In this document: positions 28,873 through 39,200 of the stretch, piece after piece
Numbering within the stretch: position 1 is the stretch's first letter
Layout of the letters: every line of letters begins with the position of its first letter
Assembly (NCBI RefSeq): GCF_018130245.1
Contig: NZ_JAFCKP010000006.1
Coordinates: forward strand, 186,001 to 250,000
From: Bradyrhizobium sp. SZCCT0231
Lineage (GTDB): Bacteria; Pseudomonadota; Alphaproteobacteria; Rhizobiales; Xanthobacteraceae
Length of the DNA: 64,000 nt
Direction of reading: 5' to 3'
Position numbers and translations under genes: made by a program
Notes under the pieces: model-generated
Seen by the model: the letters and a program-made list of their open reading frames with translations, nothing else
What the model was told of the DNA's origin: nothing
Database searches by the model: none

Positions 28873-30969
28873 TCACTTGAAATTGTCCCAGCCCGGATCG
28901 GGCGCGAAGCGCGCGCCGAATCGCTCCGCCAGCGCACGCAGGGTGGATACAATGTTTTCCGCGCCGCGCGTGCGCGCATAGTTCAGCGGACCGCTGCGGA
29001 ATGGTGCATAACCCGTGCCGAAGATCATGGCGCCATCGACCGCATCGGCGTCGTCGACGACGCCCTCGCGCAGCGCCGCGACGCAGACATTGGACATCGG
29101 CAGCACCAGGCGATCGATCATCTGGTCGGTGACGCGCGGACCGGTCTCCGGCAATGGCGTCTTCTCCGCCTTGCCGTCCTTCCAGGTGTAAAAACCTTTG
29201 CCGGCCTTGCGGCCGAGCTCACCCTTGGCGACTTTCTCGCGCAGCCAGGCCGGCGTCGGCGGCAGCAGATCGCCGAACTTCGTCCGCAGCATGTCGCCGA
29301 CGTCGAGGCAGATGTCGAGCCCGACCTGATCGGCGAGCTCGATCGGCCCCATCGGCATACCGAACTGCTCGGCCGCGGCGTCGATCAGGCGCTGGTCGAT
29401 CTTTTCGTCCAGCATCACCATCGCTTCCAGCATATACGGCGTCAGCGCGCGGTTGACGAGGAAGCCGGGCGAGCTCTTCACCGTGAGCGGCAGGCGGTCG
29501 ATCGCACCGACGAAGGCGAGCGCCTCCCTCAGAACCTGAGGATCGTTGCCGTCATGGCTGACGACCTCGACCAGCTGCAGCCGCGATACCGGATTGAAGA
29601 AATGCAGGCCGACGAGCCGCTCCGGCCGCGCCAGCGTGGTGCGCAGATCCTGAAGCGGAATGCTCGACGTGTTGGTCGCGAGGATCGCGCCCGGTTTCAT
29701 CCTTGGCTCGAGCCCGGCATAGACCTTCTGCTTCAGCTCCAGCTTCTCCGGCACCGCTTCGATGATGAGATCGGCATTGCGGACGCCCTCCCCGTCCATG
29801 TCGGGGATGAGGCGATCGAGCGCGTCGCGCACATCCGTGGGCTTGCGGATGATCTTGCCGTAGAGCTCGGCGGCGCGCTTCACCGCGCCTGCGATCGGCT
29901 CCGCCTTCATGTCGGCGAGCGAGACGCGCAGCCCCTGCCCCGCACACCAGGCCGCGATGTCGCCGCCCATGGCGCCGGCGCCGATGACGTGGACATGTTT
30001 CACCGTGCTGCCGGAGCCTGCCGCCTTCTTCATCTGCTCGCGCAGGAAGAAGACGCGGATCAGGTTCTGCGCGGTCGGCGTCACCATCAGCCTGGCGAAG
30101 GAGGCCTGCTCCGCCTTCAGCATCGCGGCCTTGCTGCCGCCATGGGCCTCCCAGAGATCGATCAGCGCGTAAGGCGCGGGATAGTGCTCGCGGGATGCAG
30201 CCTTCGCGGCCTCCGCGCGCATGCGCCTGGCCAGCAGGCCACGCACCGGGCCGAGATTGGCAGCGCGCGTGAGCAGACCGGGCTTGGCCCGCTTCAGACG
30301 GCCGAACAGCGCATCCTTCACCGCGCCCTGGACGTGCCGCTCCTGCGTCACGGTGTCGACGAGGCCGAGCACCTTGGCGCGGCGCGCATCGATGGTACGG
30401 CCGGTCAGCATCAGCGCCGTCGACTGGGTCGGATTGACCAGCGCGGTGAACCGCGCGGTGCCACCGAGGCCGGGATGCAGGCCGAGCATCACCTCCGGGA
30501 AGCCGAAGCGCGCACCATCGATGGCGATGCGCGCCTGGCAGGCCAGCGCCACCTCGAGCCCGCCGCCGAGACAGAAGCCATGGATCACCGCGACCGTCGG
30601 CAGCCTCAAGGCTTCCAGATGATCGACCACCGCATGCGCGGCGCGGATACGCGTCTCCACCATGTCGGGATCGCTGGCGCCGCGGAATTCGTTGACGTCG
30701 GCGCCGGCAATGAAGCCGGACGGTTTTGCCGAGCGGATGACGAGGCCGGCCGGACGCTCGGTCTCGATCGCCGCAAGCACCGCGTCGAACTCCTCCATCA
30801 CGTCGGAGGAGAGCGTGTTGGCGCTTGCATCAGTGCGATCGAACAGCAGCCAGGCGACGCCGTCCGCATCGCGCGTCAGCTTGAAGTGCTTGTAGGGACT
30901 GTCTTGCGCCGGCTGCGGCCCGAGTGTCAGCACGCGATCGCCGAGCGCGGTCATGATCTTGGAATCCAT
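28873..30969 (-). CDS. Enoyl-CoA hydratase / 3-hydroxyacyl-CoA dehydrogenase (FadJ-like)
   Basis: A 698-residue bifunctional beta-oxidation enzyme. Residues about 1-190 are a crotonase domain (AGADVNEFRG for the oxyanion hole, CLGGGLEVALAC near 125). The central part has the Rossmann NAD motif HVIGAGAMGGDIA near 320, and the C-terminus is the 3HCDH domain. Start: ATG 30969 (MDSKIMTALGD) lies 2 bases after the thiolase stop; the open frame upstream overlaps thiolase and is not used. Confidence 0.93.
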   Translation of the reverse strand: MDSKIMTALGDRVLTLGPQPAQDSPYKHFKLTRDADGVAWLLFDRTDASANTLSSDVMEEFDAVLAAIETERPAGLVIRSAKPSGFIAGADVNEFRGASDPDMVETRIRAAHAVVDHLEALRLPTVAVIHGFCLGGGLEVALACQARIAIDGARFGFPEVMLGLHPGLGGTARFTALVNPTQSTALMLTGRTIDARRAKVLGLVDTVTQERHVQGAVKDALFGRLKRAKPGLLTRAANLGPVRGLLARRMRAEAAKAASREHYPAPYALIDLWEAHGGSKAAMLKAEQASFARLMVTPTAQNLIRVFFLREQMKKAAGSGSTVKHVHVIGAGAMGGDIAAWCAGQGLRVSLADMKAEPIAGAVKRAAELYGKIIRKPTDVRDALDRLIPDMDGEGVRNADLIIEAVPEKLELKQKVYAGLEPRMKPGAILATNTSSIPLQDLRTTLARPERLVGLHFFNPVSRLQLVEVVSHDGNDPQVLREALAFVGAIDRLPLTVKSSPGFLVNRALTPYMLEAMVMLDEKIDQRLIDAAAEQFGMPMGPIELADQVGLDICLDVGDMLRTKFGDLLPPTPAWLREKVAKGELGRKAGKGFYTWKDGKAEKTPLPETGPRVTDQMIDRLVLPMSNVCVAALREGVVDDADAVDGAMIFGTGYAPFRSGPLNYARTRGAENIVSTLRALAERFGARFAPDPGWDNFK

Positions 30970-30971
30970 GG

Positions 30972-32255
30972 TCACACCGTCTCGATCAGCATGGCGCCGC
31001 CGAGCCCACCGCCGATGCATTCGGTGGCAACGCCGCGCCGCGTGCCGAGCCGCTTCATCGCGTTGACGAGGTGCAGCACGATACGATTGCCGGAGGTGCC
31101 GACGGGATGGCCGAGCGAAATCGCGCCGCCATCGACGTTGAGCTTTTCACGGTCGATCTCGCCGGCGGCGCCATCGAGGCCGAGAATCTCACGGCAGAAC
31201 TTGTCGTCGTTCCAGGCGGCGAGACAGCCGAGCACTTGCGTCGCGAAGGCCTCGTTCAGCTCCCAGGTCTCGACGTCCTTGATGGTGAGGTCGTTGCGCT
31301 GGAGCAGCGGCGTCACCGACATCACGGGGCCGAGCCCCATGATGCTGGGATCGAGCGCTGCCCAATGGCTGTCGACGATGACGGCCTTCGGCGTCAGCTT
31401 GTGCTTGGCGACCGCAGCATCCGAAGCAAGGATCACCCAGGAGGCGCCGTCGGTGATTTGCGAGGAATTGCCCGCCGTGACCTGTCCCCAGGGACGCTCG
31501 AACACCGGTCTCAGTTTTGCCAGCGTTTCAGCTGTCGAATCCGGCCGCACGCCGTCGTCGTGATCGAAGAACTTGCCGTCGCGCGAGAACGCGGTCTCGA
31601 CTTCGCCTTTCAAATAACCCGCGCTTTGCGCATGCGCGAGCCGGCGATGGCTCTCGGCGGCATAGGCATCGGACTGTGCGCGCGTGATGCCGAAGAGATG
31701 GCCGACGACCTCGGCGGTCTGGCCCATGTTCAGATCGGTGACGGGATCGGTCAGCCCGCGCTCGAGGCCGATGATCGGCTTGAGATAGCGCGGTCGCAGC
31801 TTGAAGGTTGCTGCGATCTTCGCGGCAACGCCTTTGGCGGTGGCAAGGCCGGCGAACCAGCGCACGCCGGAATTCGGCCAGACCAGCGGCGCGTGGCTGA
31901 GCGCCTCGGTGCCGCCGGCGAGGATCATGTCGGCATGACCTTCGCGGATGTAGCGGTAGGCGGTGTCGATCGACTGCATGCCGGAGCCGCAATTGATCTG
32001 CACGGTGAAGGCGACCATGTCCTCGCCCATGCCGAGCCGGAGCGCGGCGACGCGGGCCGGATTCATCTCGTCCGCGATCACGTTGACGCAGCCGAGGATG
32101 ACCTGATCGAAGCTGTCAGGTGCAAACGGCTGGCGCGCCAGCAGCGGCCGGCCGCACTGCACGGCAAGATCGACCGGCGTGAACGGACCGGGCCCCGAAC
32201 GCGCCTTCAAGAACGGCGTCCGGCTGCCGTCGACGATGAATACCGGTCGTGCCAT
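30972..32255 (-). CDS. Acetyl-CoA acyltransferase (thiolase, FadI-like)
   Basis: A 427-residue thiolase releasing acetyl-CoA from 3-ketoacyl-CoA. Active-site motifs are visible: Cys in VQINCGSGMQS near 88, His in GHPVGTSG near 380, and Cys in CIGGGLGGA near 416. It overlaps the acyl-CoA dehydrogenase stop by one base and is followed by the FadJ-like gene, a typical fad operon. Confidence 0.94.
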   Translation of the reverse strand: MARPVFIVDGSRTPFLKARSGPGPFTPVDLAVQCGRPLLARQPFAPDSFDQVILGCVNVIADEMNPARVAALRLGMGEDMVAFTVQINCGSGMQSIDTAYRYIREGHADMILAGGTEALSHAPLVWPNSGVRWFAGLATAKGVAAKIAATFKLRPRYLKPIIGLERGLTDPVTDLNMGQTAEVVGHLFGITRAQSDAYAAESHRRLAHAQSAGYLKGEVETAFSRDGKFFDHDDGVRPDSTAETLAKLRPVFERPWGQVTAGNSSQITDGASWVILASDAAVAKHKLTPKAVIVDSHWAALDPSIMGLGPVMSVTPLLQRNDLTIKDVETWELNEAFATQVLGCLAAWNDDKFCREILGLDGAAGEIDREKLNVDGGAISLGHPVGTSGNRIVLHLVNAMKRLGTRRGVATECIGGGLGGAMLIETV

Positions 32256-34522
32256 CAGCTCGCCGCCCTCTGCTCACCGAGTTCCTGGAAGAACTGATGC
32301 ACGTTGACGGTTTTCTTGTAAATCGGCGACAGCGCATCCGGCGTGAAATCGTCGACTTCGATCACTTTTGTGACGGCTTCGCGGGCAGCGGCGAGTTGCT
32401 CGCCCTCGGCCTGTGTGATCACGCCCTTGCTGACGGCCTCCTCCCAGCCGCGGATATGAGCCGCGCGCAGGCGCCTGGCGATCGCATCCGTAGCCGCGAC
32501 CAGCTTGAATGCGCGCTCCAGCCGGGTAAAGCCGCCGTCGTCATCGACATGGGCCAGATCCGGCGTGAGGCGCTCGCGTGCCGCCGACGGCTCCAGCACG
32601 ATGGCAGCGCATCGGTGCACGACGCGGTCGGAGGGGCCGAGCACGCGCGCGCCGAACGGTTGGACCACGAGCCTGAGGAAGCCTGCGACAAGGCGGTTGG
32701 GTAGATTGGCGAGGATTTCGGCAAGCCGGTTCTCGATAGTGCGGAAGCCGGTGGCCATGCACCATTCCAGCGCGGCAAAATCCTCCTTCTGCCGGCCTTC
32801 ATCGTGCCAGCGCTTCAGCGCGGCCGAGAGCAGATAGAGCTCGGACAGGATGTCGCCGAAGCGGGCCGACAGCATCTCCCTGCGCTTGAGCGCGCCGCCG
32901 AGCGTCAGCAGCGCCATGTCGGCGCAGAGCGCAAAGGCCGCGGAGTAGCGCGAGAGCTGCCGGTAAAATGGCGTGGCATCGCCGGCATCGGGCGCCGGCG
33001 CGAAGGCGCCAAAGGTCCAGCTGCGGCCGAAGGCGCGGACCAGTGTCCGGAAACTATGGCCGACATGCTTCCAGAACGCCTTGTCGAACGCGGTGAGCCC
33101 GCGCTCGCGATTGGGATCAGCGAGCGCGTTCATCTCGTCGAGGAGATAGGGATGAGCGCGGATGGCCCCCTGCCCGAACACGATGAGATTGCGGGTCAGG
33201 ATGTTGGCCCCTTCCACGGTGATGCCGACCGGCACGGCGCGATGCAGATTGCCGAGATAGTTTTGCGGACCGTCGATCACGGCCTTGCCGCCATGGATGT
33301 CCATGGCGTCGTCGACGGCGATGCGCATCCGCTCGGTCGCGTGCAGCTTCATGATGCCGGAGATGACGGCGGGATGAACGCCGGCGTTGAGCGCCGCGCA
33401 GGTCAGCCGGCGTGCCGCATCGAGCTGATAGGCGGTGGCGACGATGCGCGCGAGCGGCTCCTCGACGCCTTCGAACTTGGAGATGGAGATGCCGAACTGC
33501 TCGCGGATGCGGGCATAGGCGCCGGTGGTGCGCGCGGCATAGGCGGCGCCGGCCGCGGAAAGCGACGGCAGCGAGATGCCGCGGCCGGCGGCGAGCGCGG
33601 TCATCAGCATCTTCCAGCCCTGCCCGAGCCGCTCCTTGCCGCCGATGACGTAGTCGAGCGGAATGAAGACGTCGCGGCCCCAATTCGGGCCGTTCTGAAA
33701 CACCTGCATCGACGGCAGATGGCGCTGGCCGATCTCGACGCCGGGCAGATTGGTCGGGATCAGCGCCACGGTGATGCCGAGCTCGTCCTGATCGCCGACG
33801 AGATGATCGGGATCGTAGGCCTTGAAGGCGAGACCGAGCAGCGTCGCGACCGGACCGAGCGTGATGTAGCGCTTGTGCCAATTGAGCCTGAGGCCGACGA
33901 CCTCGCGGTCCTCGAAAATGGCTTTGCAGATGATGCCGGTGTCGACCATCGAGGCGGCATCGGAGCCGGCCTCGGGGCTGGTGAGGCCGAAGCAGGGAAT
34001 GTCGCGGCCATCGGCGAGCCGCGGCAGCCAGCGCTGCTGCTGCTCCCTGGTGCCGAAGCGCATCAGGAGCTCGCCGGGACCGAGCGAGTTCGGCACCATC
34101 ACGGTGACCGCAGCCGCGATCGAGCGGGTCGAGATCTTGCGCACCACTTCCGAATGCGCATAGGGCGAGAAGCCGAGGCCGCCGAACTCCTTCGGAATGA
34201 TCATGCCGAAGAACTTTTCGCGCTTGACGAAGTGCCAGACGTCCTGCGGCAGGTCGCGCAATTCCCAGAAGACCTTCCACTCGTCGAGCATGGCGCAGAG
34301 CTCGTCGACGGGGCCATTGAGGAAGGCCCGTTCCTCGTCCGTCAGTGTCGCCTGCGGGACCTTCAGCAGCTTCGACCAATCAGGGTTGCCGGTGAAGAGA
34401 TCGGCATCCCACCAGACGTCACCCGCCTCCAGCGCCTCGCGCTCGGTATCGGACATCGCCGGCAAGACGCCGCGCGCGAGAGCGAAGATCGGCTTTGTCA
34501 GGGTGTCGCGGCGGAAGCTCAT
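32255..34522 (-). CDS. Acyl-CoA dehydrogenase, FadE type
   Basis: A 755-residue FAD-dependent acyl-CoA dehydrogenase of the long FadE group; the central ACAD domains lie at about 75-470, with a DUF1974-like C-terminal part from about 480 on. Motifs: FGLTSPEAGSDAA near 188 and HRAVPVGITVEGANILTRNL near 425. It catalyses the first oxidation step of fatty acid degradation. ATG 34522 (MSFRRDTLTK) has GAGG 6 bases before it; an ATG four codons upstream is weaker. First gene of the fad operon. Confidence 0.93.
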   Translation of the reverse strand: MSFRRDTLTKPIFALARGVLPAMSDTEREALEAGDVWWDADLFTGNPDWSKLLKVPQATLTDEERAFLNGPVDELCAMLDEWKVFWELRDLPQDVWHFVKREKFFGMIIPKEFGGLGFSPYAHSEVVRKISTRSIAAAVTVMVPNSLGPGELLMRFGTREQQQRWLPRLADGRDIPCFGLTSPEAGSDAASMVDTGIICKAIFEDREVVGLRLNWHKRYITLGPVATLLGLAFKAYDPDHLVGDQDELGITVALIPTNLPGVEIGQRHLPSMQVFQNGPNWGRDVFIPLDYVIGGKERLGQGWKMLMTALAAGRGISLPSLSAAGAAYAARTTGAYARIREQFGISISKFEGVEEPLARIVATAYQLDAARRLTCAALNAGVHPAVISGIMKLHATERMRIAVDDAMDIHGGKAVIDGPQNYLGNLHRAVPVGITVEGANILTRNLIVFGQGAIRAHPYLLDEMNALADPNRERGLTAFDKAFWKHVGHSFRTLVRAFGRSWTFGAFAPAPDAGDATPFYRQLSRYSAAFALCADMALLTLGGALKRREMLSARFGDILSELYLLSAALKRWHDEGRQKEDFAALEWCMATGFRTIENRLAEILANLPNRLVAGFLRLVVQPFGARVLGPSDRVVHRCAAIVLEPSAARERLTPDLAHVDDDGGFTRLERAFKLVAATDAIARRLRAAHIRGWEEAVSKGVITQAEGEQLAAAREAVTKVIEVDDFTPDALSPIYKKTVNVHQFFQELGEQRAAS

Positions 34523-34688
34523 GGCGGACCTCATGCATCGGCGCGGTTGTCGGGCATTTTAGCGGAAATCGGCTGGCGGAGGCGAACATCTCGCCTGCGA
34601 CATTGACGCGGCCGGGCGGCCGCCCAGGCCATAACGGCCGGGGCGTGGGGGCAGTTCCGGGAGGGGTTGGGGGCTGAATGTCTCTCCG

Positions 34689-34796
34689 CCGTCATTCCGG
34701 GGCACGCGAAGCGTGAGCCCGGAATCCATCGTGCGGCAGTGTCGGTGGAGGAATGGATTCCGGGCTCGCGCCTGACGGCGCGCCCCGGAATGACGG
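34689..34796. repeat. Intergenic palindromic repeat, family A (copy 2)
   Basis: CCGTCATTCCGGGGCACGCG and GCGCGCCCCGGAATGACGG enclose arms GAGCCCGGAATCCATCG and GGATTCCGGGCTCG, matching 1287-1391 almost base for base at the ends. The 34523-34813 gap otherwise holds a purine-rich leader with nothing recognisable. Confidence 0.82.
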
Positions 34797-34813
34797 CGTT
34801 GAGGGAGACGGGC

Positions 34814-35437
34814 CTAATCCGGCCGTACCATCTCGAACATGTTTTCCGGCTTGATCTCGAAATAATCGCCGCGGCGGCCGGCACGGACGATGGGGCGGGC
34901 GGCGGCGGTTTGGTAGACGCCGTCCTTGATCATGGCCTTGTCGATGTGGACGGCAACGACTTCGCCCAGCGTCAGCCAGGCGTCGGCCTCCTTGCCGTCG
35001 GCACCCTTGAGGCGGACGATGTCGGAGACCTTGCACTCGAACGCGACCGGGCTCACGCCGACGCGCGGCACGTTGACGAGCTTGCCGGGCACGGCGGTGA
35101 GGCCCGCGATCTCGAACTCGTCGACCTCGGGCGCGACATGCGCGGCGGTCGCGTTCATGTGCTTGGCGAGATCCATCGTGGCGAGATTCCAGACGAACTC
35201 GCCGGTCTGCTGCATGTTCTCGACCGTGTCCTTCCAGTTGGTCGAGGAGAAGCCGATGATCGGCGGCACGTAACAGAACGCGTTGAAGAAGCTGTAGGGC
35301 GCGAGGTTGACGTGGCCCCTGGCGTCGCGTGAGGAGATCCAGCCGATCGGCCGCGGCGCGATGATGGCGTTGAAGGGATCGTGCTTGAGGCCGTGGCCCT
35401 TGCGGGGCTCGTAGAAGTACAGGTCTTTGTCGGTCAC
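34814..35437 (-). CDS. Flavin reductase family protein
   Basis: A 207-residue FMN-binding split-barrel protein of the flavin reductase/DIM6-NTAB family. Motifs: AIIAPRPIGWISSRDARGHVN near 24-45 with a PRPIG signature, and GFSSTNWKDTVEN near 62. It reduces flavin, possibly for a monooxygenase partner not in view. The GTG at 35437 is preferred because the open frame above it is repeat D (35461-35544), not coding. It is transcribed away from the TetR gene. Confidence 0.85.
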   Translation of the reverse strand: MTDKDLYFYEPRKGHGLKHDPFNAIIAPRPIGWISSRDARGHVNLAPYSFFNAFCYVPPIIGFSSTNWKDTVENMQQTGEFVWNLATMDLAKHMNATAAHVAPEVDEFEIAGLTAVPGKLVNVPRVGVSPVAFECKVSDIVRLKGADGKEADAWLTLGEVVAVHIDKAMIKDGVYQTAAARPIVRAGRRGDYFEIKPENMFEMVRPD

Positions 35438-35460
35438 CGCGGAGTCTTTCCTGGTCCTGG

Positions 35461-35544
35461 TAGCCCGGATGGAGCGAAGCGTAATCCGGGGCCGCCAGCG
35501 CAACGCTGAACCATCCCGGATTGCGCTTCGCTCCATCCGGGCTA
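35461..35544. repeat. Intergenic palindromic repeat, family D
   Basis: TAGCCCGGATGGAGCGAAGC and GCGCTTCGCTCCATCCGGGC are near-perfect reverse complements; inner arms TAATCCGGG and CCCGGATT match too. A shortened copy lies at 41384-41418. Inverted-repeat arms of 20 bp make a strong hairpin. Confidence 0.82.
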
Positions 35545-35579
35545 CATCAGCTCGCTTATAGGAGAGATTTCCCCGCCCG

Positions 35580-36179
35580 TCAGTGGCGCGGCGACAGACC
35601 CGCGATGACGAAATCGATCATCTGGTCGATGGTCGGGCCCGGCTTGGTGGCGCACTGGGCGATCATCTGGGGGTGGAAGAAGCGGATCATCGCGGTGCAG
35701 GCGCACAGCGAGGCCAGTTGCAGGTCGGGCGCCTCGAACTCGCCGGAGGCGACACCTTGCGCGATCATCTGGCCGATGACGCCGGCGATGCACTCCATAT
35801 GGGCGACGCAGACGTCCCAGTCCTCCTCCATCGCGATCGCGACCATCTCGTGCAGCTTGTTGTCGCCGACATAGCGCTCGCTGTTCATGCGATGGATGGT
35901 GGTGAGCAACTCGCGGAAGCGCTCCTTGACCGGGCCGGGCCGCGCCACGATCCGCTGCGCCTCAAGCTCGACCTCGCCCATCAGCGAACGGGCCACCGCC
36001 TGGTGGATCGCCTTCTTCGATTCGAAGAAGCGATACACGTTGGCGGGGCTCATCCTGAGCTCCTTGGCGATGTCGCCGACGGTGGTCTTCTGGTAGCCGA
36101 TCTGGCGGAACAGCCGCTCGGCCACCTCGAGGATCCGATCCCGGGTGTCGACTTCGATATGTTCCGAAATAAGGGCCAT
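35580..36179 (-). CDS. TetR-family regulator of the RND pump
   Basis: A 199-residue regulator; the HTH is at about 12-60 (ILEVAERLFRQIGYQKTTVGDIAKELRMSPANVYRFFESK), the rest an alpha-helical ligand domain rich in Met and Glu. It starts 33 bases after the RND transporter stop on the same strand, so it may be the third gene of the pump operon and act as its autorepressor. Ligand unknown. Confidence 0.88.
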   Translation of the reverse strand: MALISEHIEVDTRDRILEVAERLFRQIGYQKTTVGDIAKELRMSPANVYRFFESKKAIHQAVARSLMGEVELEAQRIVARPGPVKERFRELLTTIHRMNSERYVGDNKLHEMVAIAMEEDWDVCVAHMECIAGVIGQMIAQGVASGEFEAPDLQLASLCACTAMIRFFHPQMIAQCATKPGPTIDQMIDFVIAGLSPRH

Positions 36180-36212
36180 CAGTCAGGACTCGTTCGTCGG
36201 TAGTCTTCTCAT

Positions 36213-39200
36213 TTATTCAGCCGCTTCAGCAAGCGGAATTGCGTGCTGGTCATCGCTCCCATGCTGCGGCGCGGCAGGCTGTTCCGGCGTACCGGCCTCG
36301 TCCAGGCTCTTCCTGAACCACAGGGCGTAGAGGCCCGGCAGGTAGAGCAGCGTCAGGAAGGTCGCGACGAACAGGCCGCCCATGATGGTGATCGCCATCG
36401 GGCCCCAGAAGGCCGAGCGCGACAGCGGGATCATGGCGAGAATGGCGGCCAGCGCCGTCAGCACCACCGGACGGGCGCGGCGGACGGTGGCCTCCACGAT
36501 CGCCTCGCGCCGGGTCAGGCCGTGGGAGACGTCGGTCTCGATCTGGTCGACCAGGATGACCGTGTTGCGCATGATCATGCCGGCGAGCGCGATCAGGCCG
36601 AGCAGCGCCACGAAGCCGAACGGGGCGTTGGCGACGTTGAGGCCGAGCGAGGCACCGACGATGCCGAGCGGCGCAGTCAGGAACACCAGGATCAGGCGCG
36701 AGAAGCTCTGCAGCTGGATCATCAGCAGCGTCAGCATCACCATGACCATCACCGGGAAGAGGATGAAGATCGAGGCGTTGCCCTTCGCCGATTCCTCGAA
36801 CGCGCCGCCTGCCTCGATGCGGTAGGCCGGCTCGAGATGGTCCTTGATCGCCTTCAGCTTCGGCGTGATCTGGTTGGTGACATCAGGGGCCTGCACGCCG
36901 TCGACGACGTCGGAGCGCACGGTGATCGCCATGTCGCGGTTGCGCCGCCACATGATCGGCTCCTCATGGGCATATTCGATCTTGGCGATCTGCTGCAGCG
37001 GCACGGCCACCCCATTGCGCGAGGTGATGGTGAGATCACCGACGCCGCCGAGATCGAGGCGCTCGGACGGGATGGCACGGGCAACCACGCCGACCTTCTC
37101 GATGCCGTCGCGCACGGTGGTGACCTGCGAGCCCGAGATCAGCATCGCGAGCGCCTGCGAGACGTCCTGCGGGGTCAGGCCCATGGCGCGGGCACGGTCC
37201 TGGTCGACGACGAGCTTGAGGTAAGGCGACTGCTCGTTCCAGTCGAGCTGGACGTCCTTGACGCTCTTGTTCTGCCGCATGACGTCGCGCACCTGGTACG
37301 CGATCTCGCGCACCTTGTTGGCGTCGGGGCCGATCACGCGGAACTGGACGGGGAAACCGACCGGCGGACCGAAGTTGAAGCGGTCGACGCGCACGCGCGC
37401 CTCGGTGAGGAAGCCATCGGCAGCCGCGTTTTCGATCTTGGCCTTGATGCGCTCGCGCGCCTCGACGCCCTTGGCGACGATGACGATCTCGGCGAAGGCC
37501 TCGTTCGGCAGCTGCGGGTTGAGGCCGAGCCAGAAGCGCGGCGAGCCCTGGCCGACATAGGAGGTATAGGTCTCGATGTCCTTGTCGTCCTTGAGCAGCG
37601 TCTCGGCCTTCTTCACCGCCTTCTCGGTGACGTTGAAGGCGGTGCCCTCGGGCAGGCGCAGCTGCAGGAACAGCTCGGGCCGCTCCGACAGCGGGAAGAA
37701 CTGCTGCTGGACGTGGCCGAAGCCGACGATCGAGGCGACGAAGACGCCGACGGTGGCGACCACCACGATGATGCGGTGGTTGACGCACCATTGCACGATG
37801 GCGCGCAGGCCCCGGTACATGCGGGTCTCGTAGACCGCGTGCGGATCGTGGTTGTGGTGCTTCATGTCAGGCAGCAGCTTGACGCCGATATAGGGCGTGA
37901 AGATCACCGCCACGAACCAGGACGCGACCAGCGCGATCGCCACGATCCAGAAGATGCTGCCGGCATATTCGCCGACCGCCGAATTGGCAAAGCCGATGGG
38001 GAGGAAGCCAGCGGCCGTGACCAGCGTTCCCGTGAGCATCGGAAACGCAGTTGATTCCCAGGCAAAGGACGCCGCGCGCATGCGGTCCCAGCCCTGCTCC
38101 ATCTTCACCACCATCATCTCGACCGCGATGATGGCGTCGTCGACGAGCAGGCCGAGCGCGATGATCAGCGCACCGAGCGTGATGCGGTGCAGGTCGAGCG
38201 ACATCGTGTTCATGACGATGAAGACGATGCCGAGCACCAAGGGCACCGACAGCGCGACCACGATGCCGGTGCGCCAGCCGAGTGCCAGGAACGAGACGAA
38301 CAGCACGATGACGAGCGCTTCCATGAAGGAGTGCACGAACTCGCCGACGGCGTGCTCGACCACCTTGGGCTGGTCGGCGATCAGCTTGACGTCGACGCCC
38401 TGCGGCACGGCCTTCATGAACTCGGCCGTCGCCTTCTCGACCTCCTTGCCGAGCTCGAGGATGTTGGCGCCCTTGGCGGTGACGACGCCGACGCCGATCG
38501 CGGCCTTGCCTTCCTGGCGGACGACGAAACTCGGCGGATCGACATAGCCGTGGGTGACGTTGGCGATATCGCCGAGGCGGAAGACGCGGCCGTTGCTCTC
38601 GACCGGGGTCTCGGCGACAGCCTTGGCGCCATCAAGCGCGCCGGTGACGCGCAGCGGCACGCGCTGCGAGGAGGTCTCGACCGTGCCGGCCGGGGTCACG
38701 TTGTTCTGCTTGGCGAGCGAATCGAACAGCGCCTGCGGCGTGATGCCGAGGGTCGCGAGCTTGGCATGGCTGAACTCGACGAAGATGCGCTCATCCTGGT
38801 TGCCGTAGACGTCGACCTTGGTGACACCAGGCACCTTCAACAGGCGCTGACGGAATCCTTCCGAGACCTTCTTGAGCTGGGCATAGTCGGCGCCGTCGCC
38901 GGTCATCATGTAGAGGATGGAATCGACGTCGGAGAACTCGTCGTTGACGACGGGTCCGAGGATGCCGGACGGCAGCTGGCCCTGCACGTCGACCAGCTTC
39001 TTGCGCAGGAGATAAAAGAGGTAGGGCACGTCCTTCGGCGGCGTGTTGTCGCGGAAAGTGACCTGGAGCGCGGTGAAGGCGGGCTTTGAGTAGGTCTGCA
39101 CCTTCTCGAAATAGGGCAGCTCCTGGATCTTCTTCTCGATGGGATCGGCGACCTGCGTCTGCATCTCCTGCGCGGTCGCGCCCGGCCAGATCACGGAGAC

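Noticed and set aside
28489-31563. 1024-residue plus-strand frame opposite the fad genes
   Set aside because: Arg/His/Gln-rich, no known domain, and fully antisense to the thioesterase, FadJ-like and thiolase genes that have intact active sites.
32804-34606. 600-residue plus-strand frame
   Set aside because: Antisense to the FadE gene; no domain; composition typical of shadow frames.
36243-38054. 603-residue plus-strand frame
   Set aside because: Antisense to the RND transporter; Asp/His/Arg-rich with no motif.
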